From: RGDT01 sp964630925
GTDB taxonomy: Bacteria; Planctomycetota; Planctomycetia; Gemmatales; Gemmataceae
Direction of reading: 5' to 3'
Assembly: GCA_964630925.1 (NCBI GenBank)
Contig: CAZVZK010000034.1
Coordinates: 1 to 64,000 of the forward strand
DNA length: 64,000 nt
The notes under the pieces were generated by a model. It was not told the DNA's origin, ran no database searches, and was given only the letters and a program-made list of their open reading frames with translations. A program made the position numbers and the translations under genes. Of the stretch, positions 33,885 through 41,505 are shown piece after piece (the first letter of the stretch is position 1; each line of letters begins with the position of its first letter).

Positions 33885-34754
33885 ATGTCCCACTTCAGGA
33901 GCCGGCGTTCCGCCTTCACGCTGATCGAGCTACTCGTCGTCATCGCCATCATCGCCATCCTCATCGGCCTCCTCCTGCCGGCGGTGCAGAAGGTGCGGGA
34001 CGCAGCCGCACGCATGCAGTCGTGGAACAACCTCAAGCAGATCGGCCTCGCCCTCCACAGCCACCATGACACCAAGGGCTCACTCCCCACCTCGGGCCAT
34101 GACTGGTGCTGGCCCGGTAGCGCCGACCGCTTCGGCTGGGCCTACCAGATCCTGCCGCATCTCGAGCAGAACCCGCTGTACAAGCAGGTCTACATGGGCG
34201 ACTGGTCCGGGATCAACACCGGCCTGAAGGTCTACTTCGCCCCGGCACGCCGCATGCCCGTCGCCTGCTCGTGGACGGGCCGCGGCCTGATCGACTACGC
34301 CGCCGCCGTCCCCGTCCAGGGCACCGACTACAACTCCTTCTGGGACAACGGCAACATCGGCCGGCAGGCCAGCGGCGCCATCGTCCGCGTCCTCCCCTGG
34401 CAGAGCACCAAGGGGGCGAGCATGGCCACCTTCCGCTCCGGCACCACCAACGTCATCGCCGTCGGCGAGAAACGCCTCAACCCGCAGGTCTACGACAGCG
34501 GCGACTGGCACGACGACTGCGGCTGGTCCGACGGCTGGGACCCCGACACCTTCCGCTGCACCGGCACCCCGCCCCTCGCCGACGACGACAACGCCGGCTT
34601 GAGCGGCTACGAGTTCGGCGGGCCCTCCGGCTCGGGCTTCAACGTGGTCATGTCCGACGGGTCGGTGCGCATGATCCGCTACAGCATCGACCGCACCATC
34701 TTCCTCAACCTCGGCGACCGCAACTCCAAACTCCCCATCTCCCAGCAGTTCTGA
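33885..34754 (+). CDS. DUF1559 prepilin-like protein
   Basis: 289 residues. It begins with a type IV prepilin-like segment: RRSAFTLIELLVVIAIIAIL (about 8-27), in which processing before the Phe would leave a methylatable N-terminus. The DUF1559 domain follows (NNLKQIGLALHSHHD near 48) and ends with FNVVMSDGSVRMI, the H-x9-DG-like motif. Such pseudopilins are numerous in planctomycetes and may form secretion pseudopili or surface structures. AGGAG-like sequence lies upstream. A strong bidirectional stem-loop follows the stop. Confidence 0.92.
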   Translation: MSHFRSRRSAFTLIELLVVIAIIAILIGLLLPAVQKVRDAAARMQSWNNLKQIGLALHSHHDTKGSLPTSGHDWCWPGSADRFGWAYQILPHLEQNPLYKQVYMGDWSGINTGLKVYFAPARRMPVACSWTGRGLIDYAAAVPVQGTDYNSFWDNGNIGRQASGAIVRVLPWQSTKGASMATFRSGTTNVIAVGEKRLNPQVYDSGDWHDDCGWSDGWDPDTFRCTGTPPLADDDNAGLSGYEFGGPSGSGFNVVMSDGSVRMIRYSIDRTIFLNLGDRNSKLPISQQF

Positions 34755-34766
34755 CGAGGGCGGCAC

Positions 34767-34799
34767 GGGCGGCCCGGCGGGCACCCCGCCGGGCCGCCC
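34767..34799. terminator. bidirectional stem-loop terminator
   Basis: GGGCGGCCCGGCGG pairs perfectly with CCGCCGGGCCGCCC across the loop GCACC (14-base stem). It lies between the DUF1559 stop and the convergent deacetylase stop. No long U-tract is present, but stem strength and position fit termination for both genes. Confidence 0.75.
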
Positions 34800-34804
34800 G
34801 CGTT

Positions 34805-35500
34805 TCACGCCAGCGCGTCCAGCCCCGTCAGCCCCACCTCCTCGCGCGACAGCAGCGGCTCCCCGTAGCCCGTCCCGATGGCCCAGCCCCAGTAGCGTGC
34901 CCGATCACGCACGTCGTCGATCACCGTCGGGTACGCCCCGGGCCGCCCCTGGATGAGCTGCGAGTGGTAGCACGACACCGCCCGCATCTTCGCCTCGATG
35001 TGCGCCGACACGTCCATCACGAACGACGGCCTCGGGTGGATACGCAGGTGGACGCTGAAGTAGTACAGGACGCGCCGCGGGTGGAACGGCTCGCCGGGCA
35101 GGTCGCTCTTCGTCAGCTTGGCCCAGAAGCGGGCGGCGTCGGTGAGCGCCGATGCCGCGACGTGGTCCGGGTGGCTGTCCTCCCAGTAATGCGCCAGCAG
35201 GCACGCGGGCCGCAGCTCGCGCAGGACGCCGGCGAGGCGGGCGCGGGCGTCGAGCGTCGCCTCCAGCCGCCGGTTGGGCAGGCCGAGGTTGCCACGCCAG
35301 GTGAGGCCGAGCGCGGCCGTGGCGGCGGCGGCCTCGCGGGCGCGGATCTCGGGGGAGCCGTGCGGGGTCGGCTCGCCGTCGGTCAGGTCGAGGACGCCGA
35401 CGCGCTTGCCCTGCGCCAGCAGCAGGGCGAGGGTGCCGCCGACGCCCAGCTCGGCGTCGTCGGGGTGGGCGGCGATGGCCAGGACGTCGAGCGGCCGCAC
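34805..35500 (-). CDS. PIG-L/LmbE deacetylase (BshB1-like)
   Basis: 231 residues with a GTG start and a strong GGAGGAG ribosome site. Zinc-binding AHPDDAELG (His12, Asp14, Asp15) and HPDH (His113) are complete. LTDGEPTPHGSPEIRAREAA and NLGLPNRRLE are typical of the BshB1 branch, which deacetylates GlcNAc-malate in bacillithiol synthesis. No other bacillithiol genes are present in the window, so a role in another GlcNAc-type deacetylation is equally possible. It is divergent from the small HTH gene with a 50-base spacer. Confidence 0.88.
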   Translation of the reverse strand: MRPLDVLAIAAHPDDAELGVGGTLALLLAQGKRVGVLDLTDGEPTPHGSPEIRAREAAAATAALGLTWRGNLGLPNRRLEATLDARARLAGVLRELRPACLLAHYWEDSHPDHVAASALTDAARFWAKLTKSDLPGEPFHPRRVLYYFSVHLRIHPRPSFVMDVSAHIEAKMRAVSCYHSQLIQGRPGAYPTVIDDVRDRARYWGWAIGTGYGEPLLSREEVGLTGLDALA

Positions 35501-35550
35501 GGTGCTCCTCCGGGTTGCAAGCGGGCGCGGGGCAGGATAGCATCGACGGT

Positions 35551-35904
35551 ATGGCCAAGAAGAAACCCCGTCAACGGCAGGCGGTGACCGCGGACCGCTT
35601 CCGCCGGCTGCACTCCCTCGTCGGCCAGCTCGGCGAATCCCCCCGGACGCGGGCCGCCCTCCTCGCCGCCCTCAAGATCGACGTGCGCGGGTTCTACCGC
35701 GACCTGGAATTGCTGCGCGGCGCCGGGGTGGCCATCGTGCTGCGCGACGGGCGTTACACGCTGGGCGAGGCGGCCGAGGCCGCCGTCGGCAAACTCCCGT
35801 TCCCCGACCCGCTGCTGTCGCTGGGGCAGGCGCGGCAGCTCGCCCGCGGCAGGACGGCGCTGCACGCGGCCCTGGCGAAGCGCATCGAGGAGCTGACGGG
35901 GTGA
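35551..35904 (+). CDS. small HTH protein related to WYL-type regulators
   Basis: 117 residues. A basic start (MAKKKPRQRQAV) precedes a winged-helix segment: RFRRLHSLVGQLGESPRTRA, then KIDVRGFYRDLELLRGAG and RDGRYTLG, like the N-terminal DeoR-type HTH of WYL-domain regulators. The WYL sensor domain is absent; the C-terminus is a short helical tail. It may bind DNA as a dimer; targets are unknown. Nothing in the spacer identifies an operator. It converges with the MFS gene. Confidence 0.7.
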   Translation: MAKKKPRQRQAVTADRFRRLHSLVGQLGESPRTRAALLAALKIDVRGFYRDLELLRGAGVAIVLRDGRYTLGEAAEAAVGKLPFPDPLLSLGQARQLARGRTALHAALAKRIEELTG

Positions 35905-35911
35905 GGCCGCC

Positions 35912-37936
35912 TCAATGCTCGCCCGCCTCCTTCTCCAACGGCTCGCCGGACTCGGCCCGCGCCCGCAGGTCGGCCGCCAGCCGCGCCAGCTCCTGGGCGG
36001 CCTGCGCGTCGGAGGACGGGCCGGCGGGCAGGAGGGCGCCGGCCACGACGTGGGCGTGGCGCACGCCGGCCTTCTCGAAGCCGTGCGTCTGCACCGGCAG
36101 GACCGGCGCCTGGGTGCGCTCCGACAGGCCGCCGATCAGCCCCGACGCCGGGTCGAGGACGACCACCTCGCCGGCCCGCAGCAGGGCCTCGGCCCGGGCG
36201 CGGTCGGCGGCGGTCAGGAAGTGCGTCACGCGGTCGAGGGCGGACTCGATCCAGGCACGCTCGTCGGACGTGGACGCCGTGGCCGCCACGATCACCGGCC
36301 CGTTGCCCGGCAGGCGGAGGAGGCCGGCGGCCTCCAGCTTCACCCGCGAGAGGCGGAGCCACAGGCCGGTGCGCCGGAACAGGTCGGGGAGCAGGGCCCA
36401 GAGGAGGAGGATGGTGAGGAACGTCGCGCCGCCTGCGCCGAGGAAGAGGAGGGAGGGCAGGCGTGACTTGTCCACGGGCGGCACGGGGGGGATCTTGGGG
36501 TCGTCGGGCTCGAAGCGGATCTCGGTCAGGTCGCCCTTGGAGTAGGCGCGGGCGACGGCGGGGGCGCCCTCCTGCCCGTCCTTGGTGCGCGCCTTGAGAC
36601 GCTTGTCCACCCAGAGGTAGACGTAGGGCGGCGACTCCTCGTGCGCCGCGATCGTCTTCTCGCCGAGGGTGACCTCCTTCGGGTGCCCGTGCTCCATGAC
36701 GACCTTGACGAATTCGCCCCTGGCCGGCTCGCCGGCCTTCGCCATCTCGGGCGTGAAGCCGGTGCTCACCGCGACGACGCTGACGGCGAAGAAGATGACC
36801 GAGGCGGCGATGGCCCCGGTGATGTTGATGAAGTTGCTCGTCGCGATGCTGTCGCCCTTGCTCGTCTTGGGGGCGCGGTGCTGGAGCATGGAGAACAGGG
36901 GCACGAGGTAGAAGCCGGTGAAGAAGCCGATGCCCCCGATGCAGACGACGAGCATGGGGACGTTGAAGAGGAAGAAGGCGGCCAGGGAGGTGGCGAGCAT
37001 CATGCCGACGGCGCCGATGGGCACGAGGCCCAGCTCGACCTTGCCGCCGGACAGCCAGCCGACGAGGGGGCTGCCGACGCCGATGCCGAGGGCGACGACG
37101 CCGACGATGTAGCTGGTGGTGGCCTCGTCCCAGCGTGGCGTCTGCGACTGGCCGTGCATGTAGACGACCTGGCGCATGTAGGCGACGAGGAAGGTGAAGA
37201 AGGCGATGCCGACCACGGTGAAGCGGAGGGGCCGCGAGCCGAACAGGGTCTTGAGGTTGTCGATGAGGGGGCCGAAGACGTAGGGCGGGAAGGGGCGGGC
37301 GGGGTTGGCGGCGGGCATGCGTTCGATGAGCAGGCTGGCGACGGCCCCGACGACGGCGAGGGTGAGGAGGATGACGCCGATCCAGACCTCCTGGTCGCGG
37401 AAGAGGGTGGACAGGACGCCGCCGAACACGGTGCCGAGGATGACGGCGAGGAAGGAGAGCGACTCGAGGATGCCGTTGCCGCGGGAGAGCATGCGTGGGG
37501 TGAGGATCTCGGGCATGACGCCGTACTTGGCCGGGACGAAGAAGGCGGAGTGCATGCCCATGAGGAAGACGCAGGCGAGGACGATCCAGGTGCCGGCGAC
37601 GGCGTTCGCCTCGCCGCCGGTGCGTCCGAGCCAGAAGCCGTACAGGGCGAGGAGGGTGATGGCGACCTCGGCGATCTTCCAGATGACGAGGGCTTGCTGC
37701 TTGGAGAAGCGGTCGGCGAGGTAGCCGGCGACGGTGCAGAAAATGGCCCAGGGGGCGTAGAAGAGCAGAGGCATCAGCGAGATGGCGTCGCGCTCGCTCA
37801 TGACCTGTGTGTTGATGGCGTAGAACATGGCCGCCGCGTGGATGGCCTGGTCGTTGAAGGCGGCGAAGAACTGCGCGACGAGCAGCCCGATGAACGTGCG
37901 CGAGTGCAGGTGGTCCGCCGGCTGGAAGGTCTTCAT
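35912..37936 (-). CDS. MFS transporter (LplT-like) with degenerate acyltransferase-like tail
   Basis: 674 residues. Residues 1-415 hold 12 membrane helices of an LplT/Aas-type major facilitator (opening FIGLLVAQFFAAFNDQAIHA, loop ADRFSKQQALVIWK), the lysophospholipid-transporter branch. A soluble insert (about 420-495) is followed by another helix (SLLFLGAGGATFLTILLLWA), and then a region at about 545-660 that resembles a PlsC acyltransferase: NGPVIVAATASTSDERAW aligns with the usual VANHxSFxD block, but the catalytic His is gone, and GEVVVLDPASG replaces the FPEG block. The acyltransferase part is therefore probably inactive. Divergent from the PTPS-like gene. Confidence 0.8.
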   Translation of the reverse strand: MKTFQPADHLHSRTFIGLLVAQFFAAFNDQAIHAAAMFYAINTQVMSERDAISLMPLLFYAPWAIFCTVAGYLADRFSKQQALVIWKIAEVAITLLALYGFWLGRTGGEANAVAGTWIVLACVFLMGMHSAFFVPAKYGVMPEILTPRMLSRGNGILESLSFLAVILGTVFGGVLSTLFRDQEVWIGVILLTLAVVGAVASLLIERMPAANPARPFPPYVFGPLIDNLKTLFGSRPLRFTVVGIAFFTFLVAYMRQVVYMHGQSQTPRWDEATTSYIVGVVALGIGVGSPLVGWLSGGKVELGLVPIGAVGMMLATSLAAFFLFNVPMLVVCIGGIGFFTGFYLVPLFSMLQHRAPKTSKGDSIATSNFINITGAIAASVIFFAVSVVAVSTGFTPEMAKAGEPARGEFVKVVMEHGHPKEVTLGEKTIAAHEESPPYVYLWVDKRLKARTKDGQEGAPAVARAYSKGDLTEIRFEPDDPKIPPVPPVDKSRLPSLLFLGAGGATFLTILLLWALLPDLFRRTGLWLRLSRVKLEAAGLLRLPGNGPVIVAATASTSDERAWIESALDRVTHFLTAADRARAEALLRAGEVVVLDPASGLIGGLSERTQAPVLPVQTHGFEKAGVRHAHVVAGALLPAGPSSDAQAAQELARLAADLRARAESGEPLEKEAGEH

Positions 37937-38025
37937 TGGCTGGGTCGGTGCGTCGTGCGTCGGCGAATGGGTGTTATAGCGGCGGCCCGCCCATCTGCTA
38001 CGATGAAGGCAGAGGGGGGCCGGCC

Positions 38026-38517
38026 ATGACAGAGCGCTACAAGGTCCGCGTGACGAAGGACTACCTCGTCTTCTGCAGCGGGCACTTCATCAGCTACGAG
38101 GGCGACAGGTGCGAGCGGCTGCACGGGCATAATTACCGCGCGGCGGTGGAGGTCGAGGGGCCGCTCGACGAGAACCACTACGTCTTCGACTTCATCGCGT
38201 TGAAGAACGCCGCGAAGGCGATCATCGACGGGCTGGACCACCGCATGATGCTCGCCACGCGCAACGCCTTCATCAAGGTGACGCCGTCGGCGAGGAGCGT
38301 CCACGTGGCGTACCGCGAGCGGGAGTGGCTGTTCCCGCTGGACGACTGCGTGCTGCTGCCCATCGAGAACACGACGGCGGAGCTGCTGGCGAGGTACATC
38401 GGCGGGCGCCTGCTGGAGGCGCTCCACGAGAAGCACTCGTACCGCCCCGAGGCGCTGCGCGTCGAGGTCGAGGAGACGATGGGCCAGTCGGCGTTCTGGG
38501 AGATGGCCGCGGGGTGA
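38026..38517 (+). CDS. 6-pyruvoyl-tetrahydropterin synthase / QueD-like protein
   Basis: 163 residues. Zinc ligands His20 (FCSGHF) and His33/His35 (LHGHNY), catalytic Cys29 (GDRCERLHGHNY), and VFDFIALKNAAKAIIDGLDH with the expected Asp-His pair; ENTTAELLARYI matches the conserved PT(S/A)E block. The family converts dihydroneopterin triphosphate to 6-carboxytetrahydropterin (QueD, for queuosine) or to PTP. No other queuosine gene is nearby. A variable insert near 85-105 (VTPSARSVHVAYREREW) may change specificity. AGAGGGGGG precedes the start. Confidence 0.87.
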   Translation: MTERYKVRVTKDYLVFCSGHFISYEGDRCERLHGHNYRAAVEVEGPLDENHYVFDFIALKNAAKAIIDGLDHRMMLATRNAFIKVTPSARSVHVAYREREWLFPLDDCVLLPIENTTAELLARYIGGRLLEALHEKHSYRPEALRVEVEETMGQSAFWEMAAG

Positions 38518-38592
38518 GGGTGAGCCCTCGCAGGTCCTTGCAACCTCTCCCGGCGCCCGGTATCATCCACGGGCAACGGCCGGAGGGGCGAG

Positions 38593-38880
38593 ATGCTGCG
38601 TTACAAAGCGGGGTACAAGTTCGTGGGCGGCGGGGTCCACGCGCAGGTGCTGGATTTCCCGGCGGCGATCACCTGCGGGGCCGACCTCGCCGAGGCGCGT
38701 CACCTGCTGACCCTCGCCCTGCTGGACGTGGCAGAAGCGAGCATGGAGACCGGCGTCCCACTGCCCATCCCGGACGCGCAGGCGAGCGATCCGGAGATGG
38801 ACATCGAGGAGCCCATCTACCTCCACCTCCGGGCGAGCACCGAAGTCCTCGAGGAGCCGGCGGGGATCGTGGCGCCATGA
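38593..38880 (+). CDS. hicB: HicB-type antitoxin
   Basis: 95 residues with GGAGGGG upstream. The partial RNase H-like fold of HicB is visible: YKFVGGGVHAQVLDFPAAIT, then CGADLAEARHLLTLALLDVA and the PLPIPD turn. A short C-terminus lacks an obvious ribbon-helix-helix or HTH, so DNA binding is uncertain. Its TGA overlaps the HicA ATG (ATGA), making a coupled hicB-hicA pair. It neutralises the downstream toxin. Confidence 0.85.
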   Translation: MLRYKAGYKFVGGGVHAQVLDFPAAITCGADLAEARHLLTLALLDVAEASMETGVPLPIPDAQASDPEMDIEEPIYLHLRASTEVLEEPAGIVAP

Positions 38881-39062
38881 GCCGCCAGGACCTCCTGCGG
38901 CACCTCCGCGCCCACGGCTGCCGCCTCCTCCGTGAAGGCCGCAGCCACTCCGTCTGGATCAACCCCGCGAACGAACGGCAAGCTTCGATCCCGCGCCACC
39001 GCGACGTGAACGACTACACCGCGAAGGGCATTTGTCGTCAGCTCGGCGTCCCAGCCCCGTGA
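38877..39062 (+). CDS. hicA: HicA-type mRNA interferase toxin
   Basis: 61 residues, typical HicA length. The double-stranded-RNA-binding-like fold with catalytic His24 in REGRSHSVW (the usual G-S-H motif), PRHRDVNDYTAKGICRQLG at the C-terminus. It cleaves mRNA when free from HicB. ATGA overlap with hicB fixes the start. The order antitoxin-toxin is the less common of the two seen for HicAB. It is followed by a decayed gene, consistent with an accessory region. Confidence 0.87.
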   Translation: MSRQDLLRHLRAHGCRLLREGRSHSVWINPANERQASIPRHRDVNDYTAKGICRQLGVPAP

Positions 39063-39124
39063 TCCCGTGGTGCCGTCATCCGCTGCCGCTTCCACGTCGG
39101 CGTCCTCGGCCAAGGGTGAGCGTC

Positions 39125-39887
39125 ATGGACGAGTACGACGGCCCCTGGAAGGCCGCGCTCGAGGCGGCCCTGCCGGAGTGCCTGGCGCTCCTCTACCCGG
39201 CGCTGCACGGCATCATCGACTGGGGCGTCGATCACGAGTCCCTCGACGCCGAGCTGCCCAAGCTCCAGCCCGAGGCCGCCCCGGGGGCACGCACCGGGCC
39301 GACCGCCTGGTGAGGGCGGCCCGGAAGTTGACGGGGGACGAGCGTATCATCCACGTCGAGGCCCAGATGAGGCCGGAGGACGAGTTCGGCCTGCGCATGT
39401 TCCGCTACGGCTACAGGGGCCGCGACCGCTTCAAGAAGCCGGTCATCGCCCTGGCCATCCTGGGGGGGCCGACGAGTACAATTGGAGCCTGGCTCAAGGG
39501 CGGGTAACAGGCCGGTGCGGTTCCTGTGCAAGTTGCTGTGCAAATCGGTCACCCCCCCTCTGTGGGTGTCACCTCCTTCGCTCTGACCCTGAGCCATGCC
39601 CGCTTTGGCTTTTGTGGGACGAGCTGCGAAGCCTGAAGGGAGAAGGCATGCCATTCATCACACCGTTCGAGCGGTACGCGCGGGATCTCGGCCTGGCGGA
39701 TGGCAAGGCCGATGGCTTCCACCTGTCTCTCCGCGCGATGCTCAAAGGCAAGTTCAAGGAGGAGGGCGAGGCGCTGGCGGGGGCGGTCGCTTCGAAAGAC
39801 GCCGCCTGGGTCGAGGCCGCCATCGAGCGGGTAGCCGTGGCCGACACCCTGGACGAGGCACGCAAGGCGCTGGAGCTGGGCCCCTGA
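39125..39887 (+). pseudogene. decayed Rpn/PDDEXK-like gene
   Basis: N-terminal part MDEYDGPWKAALEAALPECL, with ESLDAELPKL, continues after a frameshift near 39279-39300 (a C4G5 run) as ADRLVRAARKLTG, IIHVEAQMRPEDE and MFRYGYRGRDRFKKPVIALAIL, then stops at 39507. A third piece from about 39560-39887 (LWDELRSLKGEGMPFITPFE, then ARDLGLADGKADG) matches the C-terminal part of the same family. The middle is missing. These are recognisable pieces of the Rpn-type PDDEXK transposase-like family that is abundant in planctomycetes and cyanobacteria. Confidence 0.75.
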
Positions 39888-39939
39888 GCCGCCCCATTTC
39901 TGCTAGAATGTCACGGCACCCGCCCCGTGAGGCGTCGCC

Positions 39940-40761
39940 ATGCCGTACACCGCCGAGATCAGCCGCGCCAACCCCACCTGCTTCCTGTTCCTCATCGACC
40001 AGTCCAAGTCGATGCTCCAGCCCATGGGCGGCGCCGCGCACCGCACCAAGGCCGAGGCCGTCGCCGACTCCATCAACCACCTCCTCTACACCCTCGTCCT
40101 CCGCTGCGTGTGGGGATCGTCCATCCTCGACCGCTTCCACGTCGGGGTCGTCGGCTACGGCCTCAACGTCGGCCCCGCCTTCGCCGGGCCGCTCGCCGGG
40201 CGCGACCTCGTCCCCATCAGTGAATTGGCCAGGTCGCCCCTCCGCGTCGAGATGCGCGCCCCCGCCGGCGGCGGGCAGGCCGTCCGCTTCCCCATCTGGT
40301 TCGAGCCGGCCGGCGACGGCAACACGCCCATGTGCGCCACCTTCCAGCGCGCCGGCATGCTCCTCGCCGGCTTCCTCGTCGATCACCCCGACGCCTTCCC
40401 GCCCATCGTCATCAACATCACCGACGGGCGGGCGACCGACGGCAACCCGCTCGAGGACGCCACCCGCCTCCGCAAACTCTCCAGCTCCGACGGCGACGTG
40501 CTCCTCTTCAACCTCCACCTGTCCGAGAAGGCCGGCGAGCGGATCGAGTTCCCCGACGACGAGTCGCACCTCGTCGACGCCTACGCCCGCCTGCTGTTCC
40601 GCATGTCCAGCCCGCTGCCGGCGGGCATGGTGCAGAACGCCCAGCAGGCCGGCCTGAAGGTGACTCACCACTCGCGCGGCTTCGTCTTCAACGCCGACCT
40701 CGACGCCGTCGTCCGCTCGCTCGACATCGGCACGCGCGTCGATTTCGCGGGCAAGAGGTGA
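39940..40761 (+). CDS. vWA-domain protein, TerY-like
   Basis: 273 residues. The MIDAS motif DQSKS (Asp20-x-Ser22-x-Ser24) near the start, threonine in GNTPMCATF and aspartate in VINITDGRATDG complete a metal-binding von Willebrand A domain. The family is the TerY type: a short cytoplasmic vWA protein that, with a PP2C phosphatase and a protein kinase, forms the TerY-P triad. The PP2C gene starts 4 bases after this stop. It may be the scaffold or substrate through which the kinase and phosphatase act. No signal peptide. Confidence 0.9.
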   Translation: MPYTAEISRANPTCFLFLIDQSKSMLQPMGGAAHRTKAEAVADSINHLLYTLVLRCVWGSSILDRFHVGVVGYGLNVGPAFAGPLAGRDLVPISELARSPLRVEMRAPAGGGQAVRFPIWFEPAGDGNTPMCATFQRAGMLLAGFLVDHPDAFPPIVINITDGRATDGNPLEDATRLRKLSSSDGDVLLFNLHLSEKAGERIEFPDDESHLVDAYARLLFRMSSPLPAGMVQNAQQAGLKVTHHSRGFVFNADLDAVVRSLDIGTRVDFAGKR

Positions 40762-40765
40762 CCCG

Positions 40766-41482
40766 ATGAGCGCCCCGCGCCACGTCCGCCTCATCGAGCC
40801 GCGCCAGGGCTACTCGCGCGACGAGTGCGAGGACGCCGCCTCCGCCGCCCCCGAGCGTGGCCGCTTCGCCGTCGCCGACGGCGCCGGCGAGTCCAGCCAC
40901 GCCGGCCTGTGGGCACGCCTCCTCGCCGACACCTTCGTCCGCGAGGACACCCAGCCCTGGCCGTCGTGGATCACCCCCCTGCAAGCCCAGTGGGCCGAGG
41001 CCACGCGCCGCCCCGAGGGCGAGGCCGTCCCCTGGTTCCTCGACTCGCGCGTCGAGCAAGGCGCGTTCGCCACGTTCGTCGGCCTGTGCGTCTCCGAGGA
41101 GGCGTGGCACGCCATCGCCGTCGGCGACTCGTGCCTGTTCCACGTCTCGGGCGACGAGCTGACCTCCTTCCCGCTGACGCACTCCTCGCAGTTCGGCAAC
41201 TCGCCGGTGCTGATCGGCTCGAAGCAGCCCGTGGAGGAGGTGCCGCTGCGGCAGGCGCGTCAGGGCCTGGGGCATTGCCGCCGGGGCGACCGCCTCTGGC
41301 TCATGACCGACGCCCTGGCCAAGTGGTTCCTCACACGCTCCGAGGCCGGCGAGAAGCCGTGGCGGCAGATCGAGGGGGTGGCGGACGCCGGCCAGGCCCG
41401 CTTCACGGAGTGGGTGGCGCGGCTGCGCTCGTCCCGGCAGCTCCGTGACGACGACACGACACTCCTGGGCGTCCTCCTGTAG
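40766..41482 (+). CDS. PP2C-type protein phosphatase of the triad
   Basis: 238 residues. PP2C motifs: RFAVADGAGESSHAGLWARL (metal-binding Asp-Gly), AIAVGDSCLF, LWLMTDALAKWFL and the closing RDDDTTLLGVLL, all containing the expected aspartates. It is shorter than eukaryotic PP2C but normal for bacterial TerY-P phosphatases. It lies 4 bases after the vWA gene and 23 bases before the kinase gene, so the three form one operon. It should oppose the kinase by removing Ser/Thr phosphates. Confidence 0.9.
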   Translation: MSAPRHVRLIEPRQGYSRDECEDAASAAPERGRFAVADGAGESSHAGLWARLLADTFVREDTQPWPSWITPLQAQWAEATRRPEGEAVPWFLDSRVEQGAFATFVGLCVSEEAWHAIAVGDSCLFHVSGDELTSFPLTHSSQFGNSPVLIGSKQPVEEVPLRQARQGLGHCRRGDRLWLMTDALAKWFLTRSEAGEKPWRQIEGVADAGQARFTEWVARLRSSRQLRDDDTTLLGVLL

Positions 41483-41505
41483 GATGTGGGTGGAGGGAAG
41501 TCGCC

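Noticed and set aside
39904..39909. TAGAAT as a -10 box for the triad operon
   Set aside because: No acceptable -35 hexamer lies 16-18 bases upstream, so the call cannot be supported.
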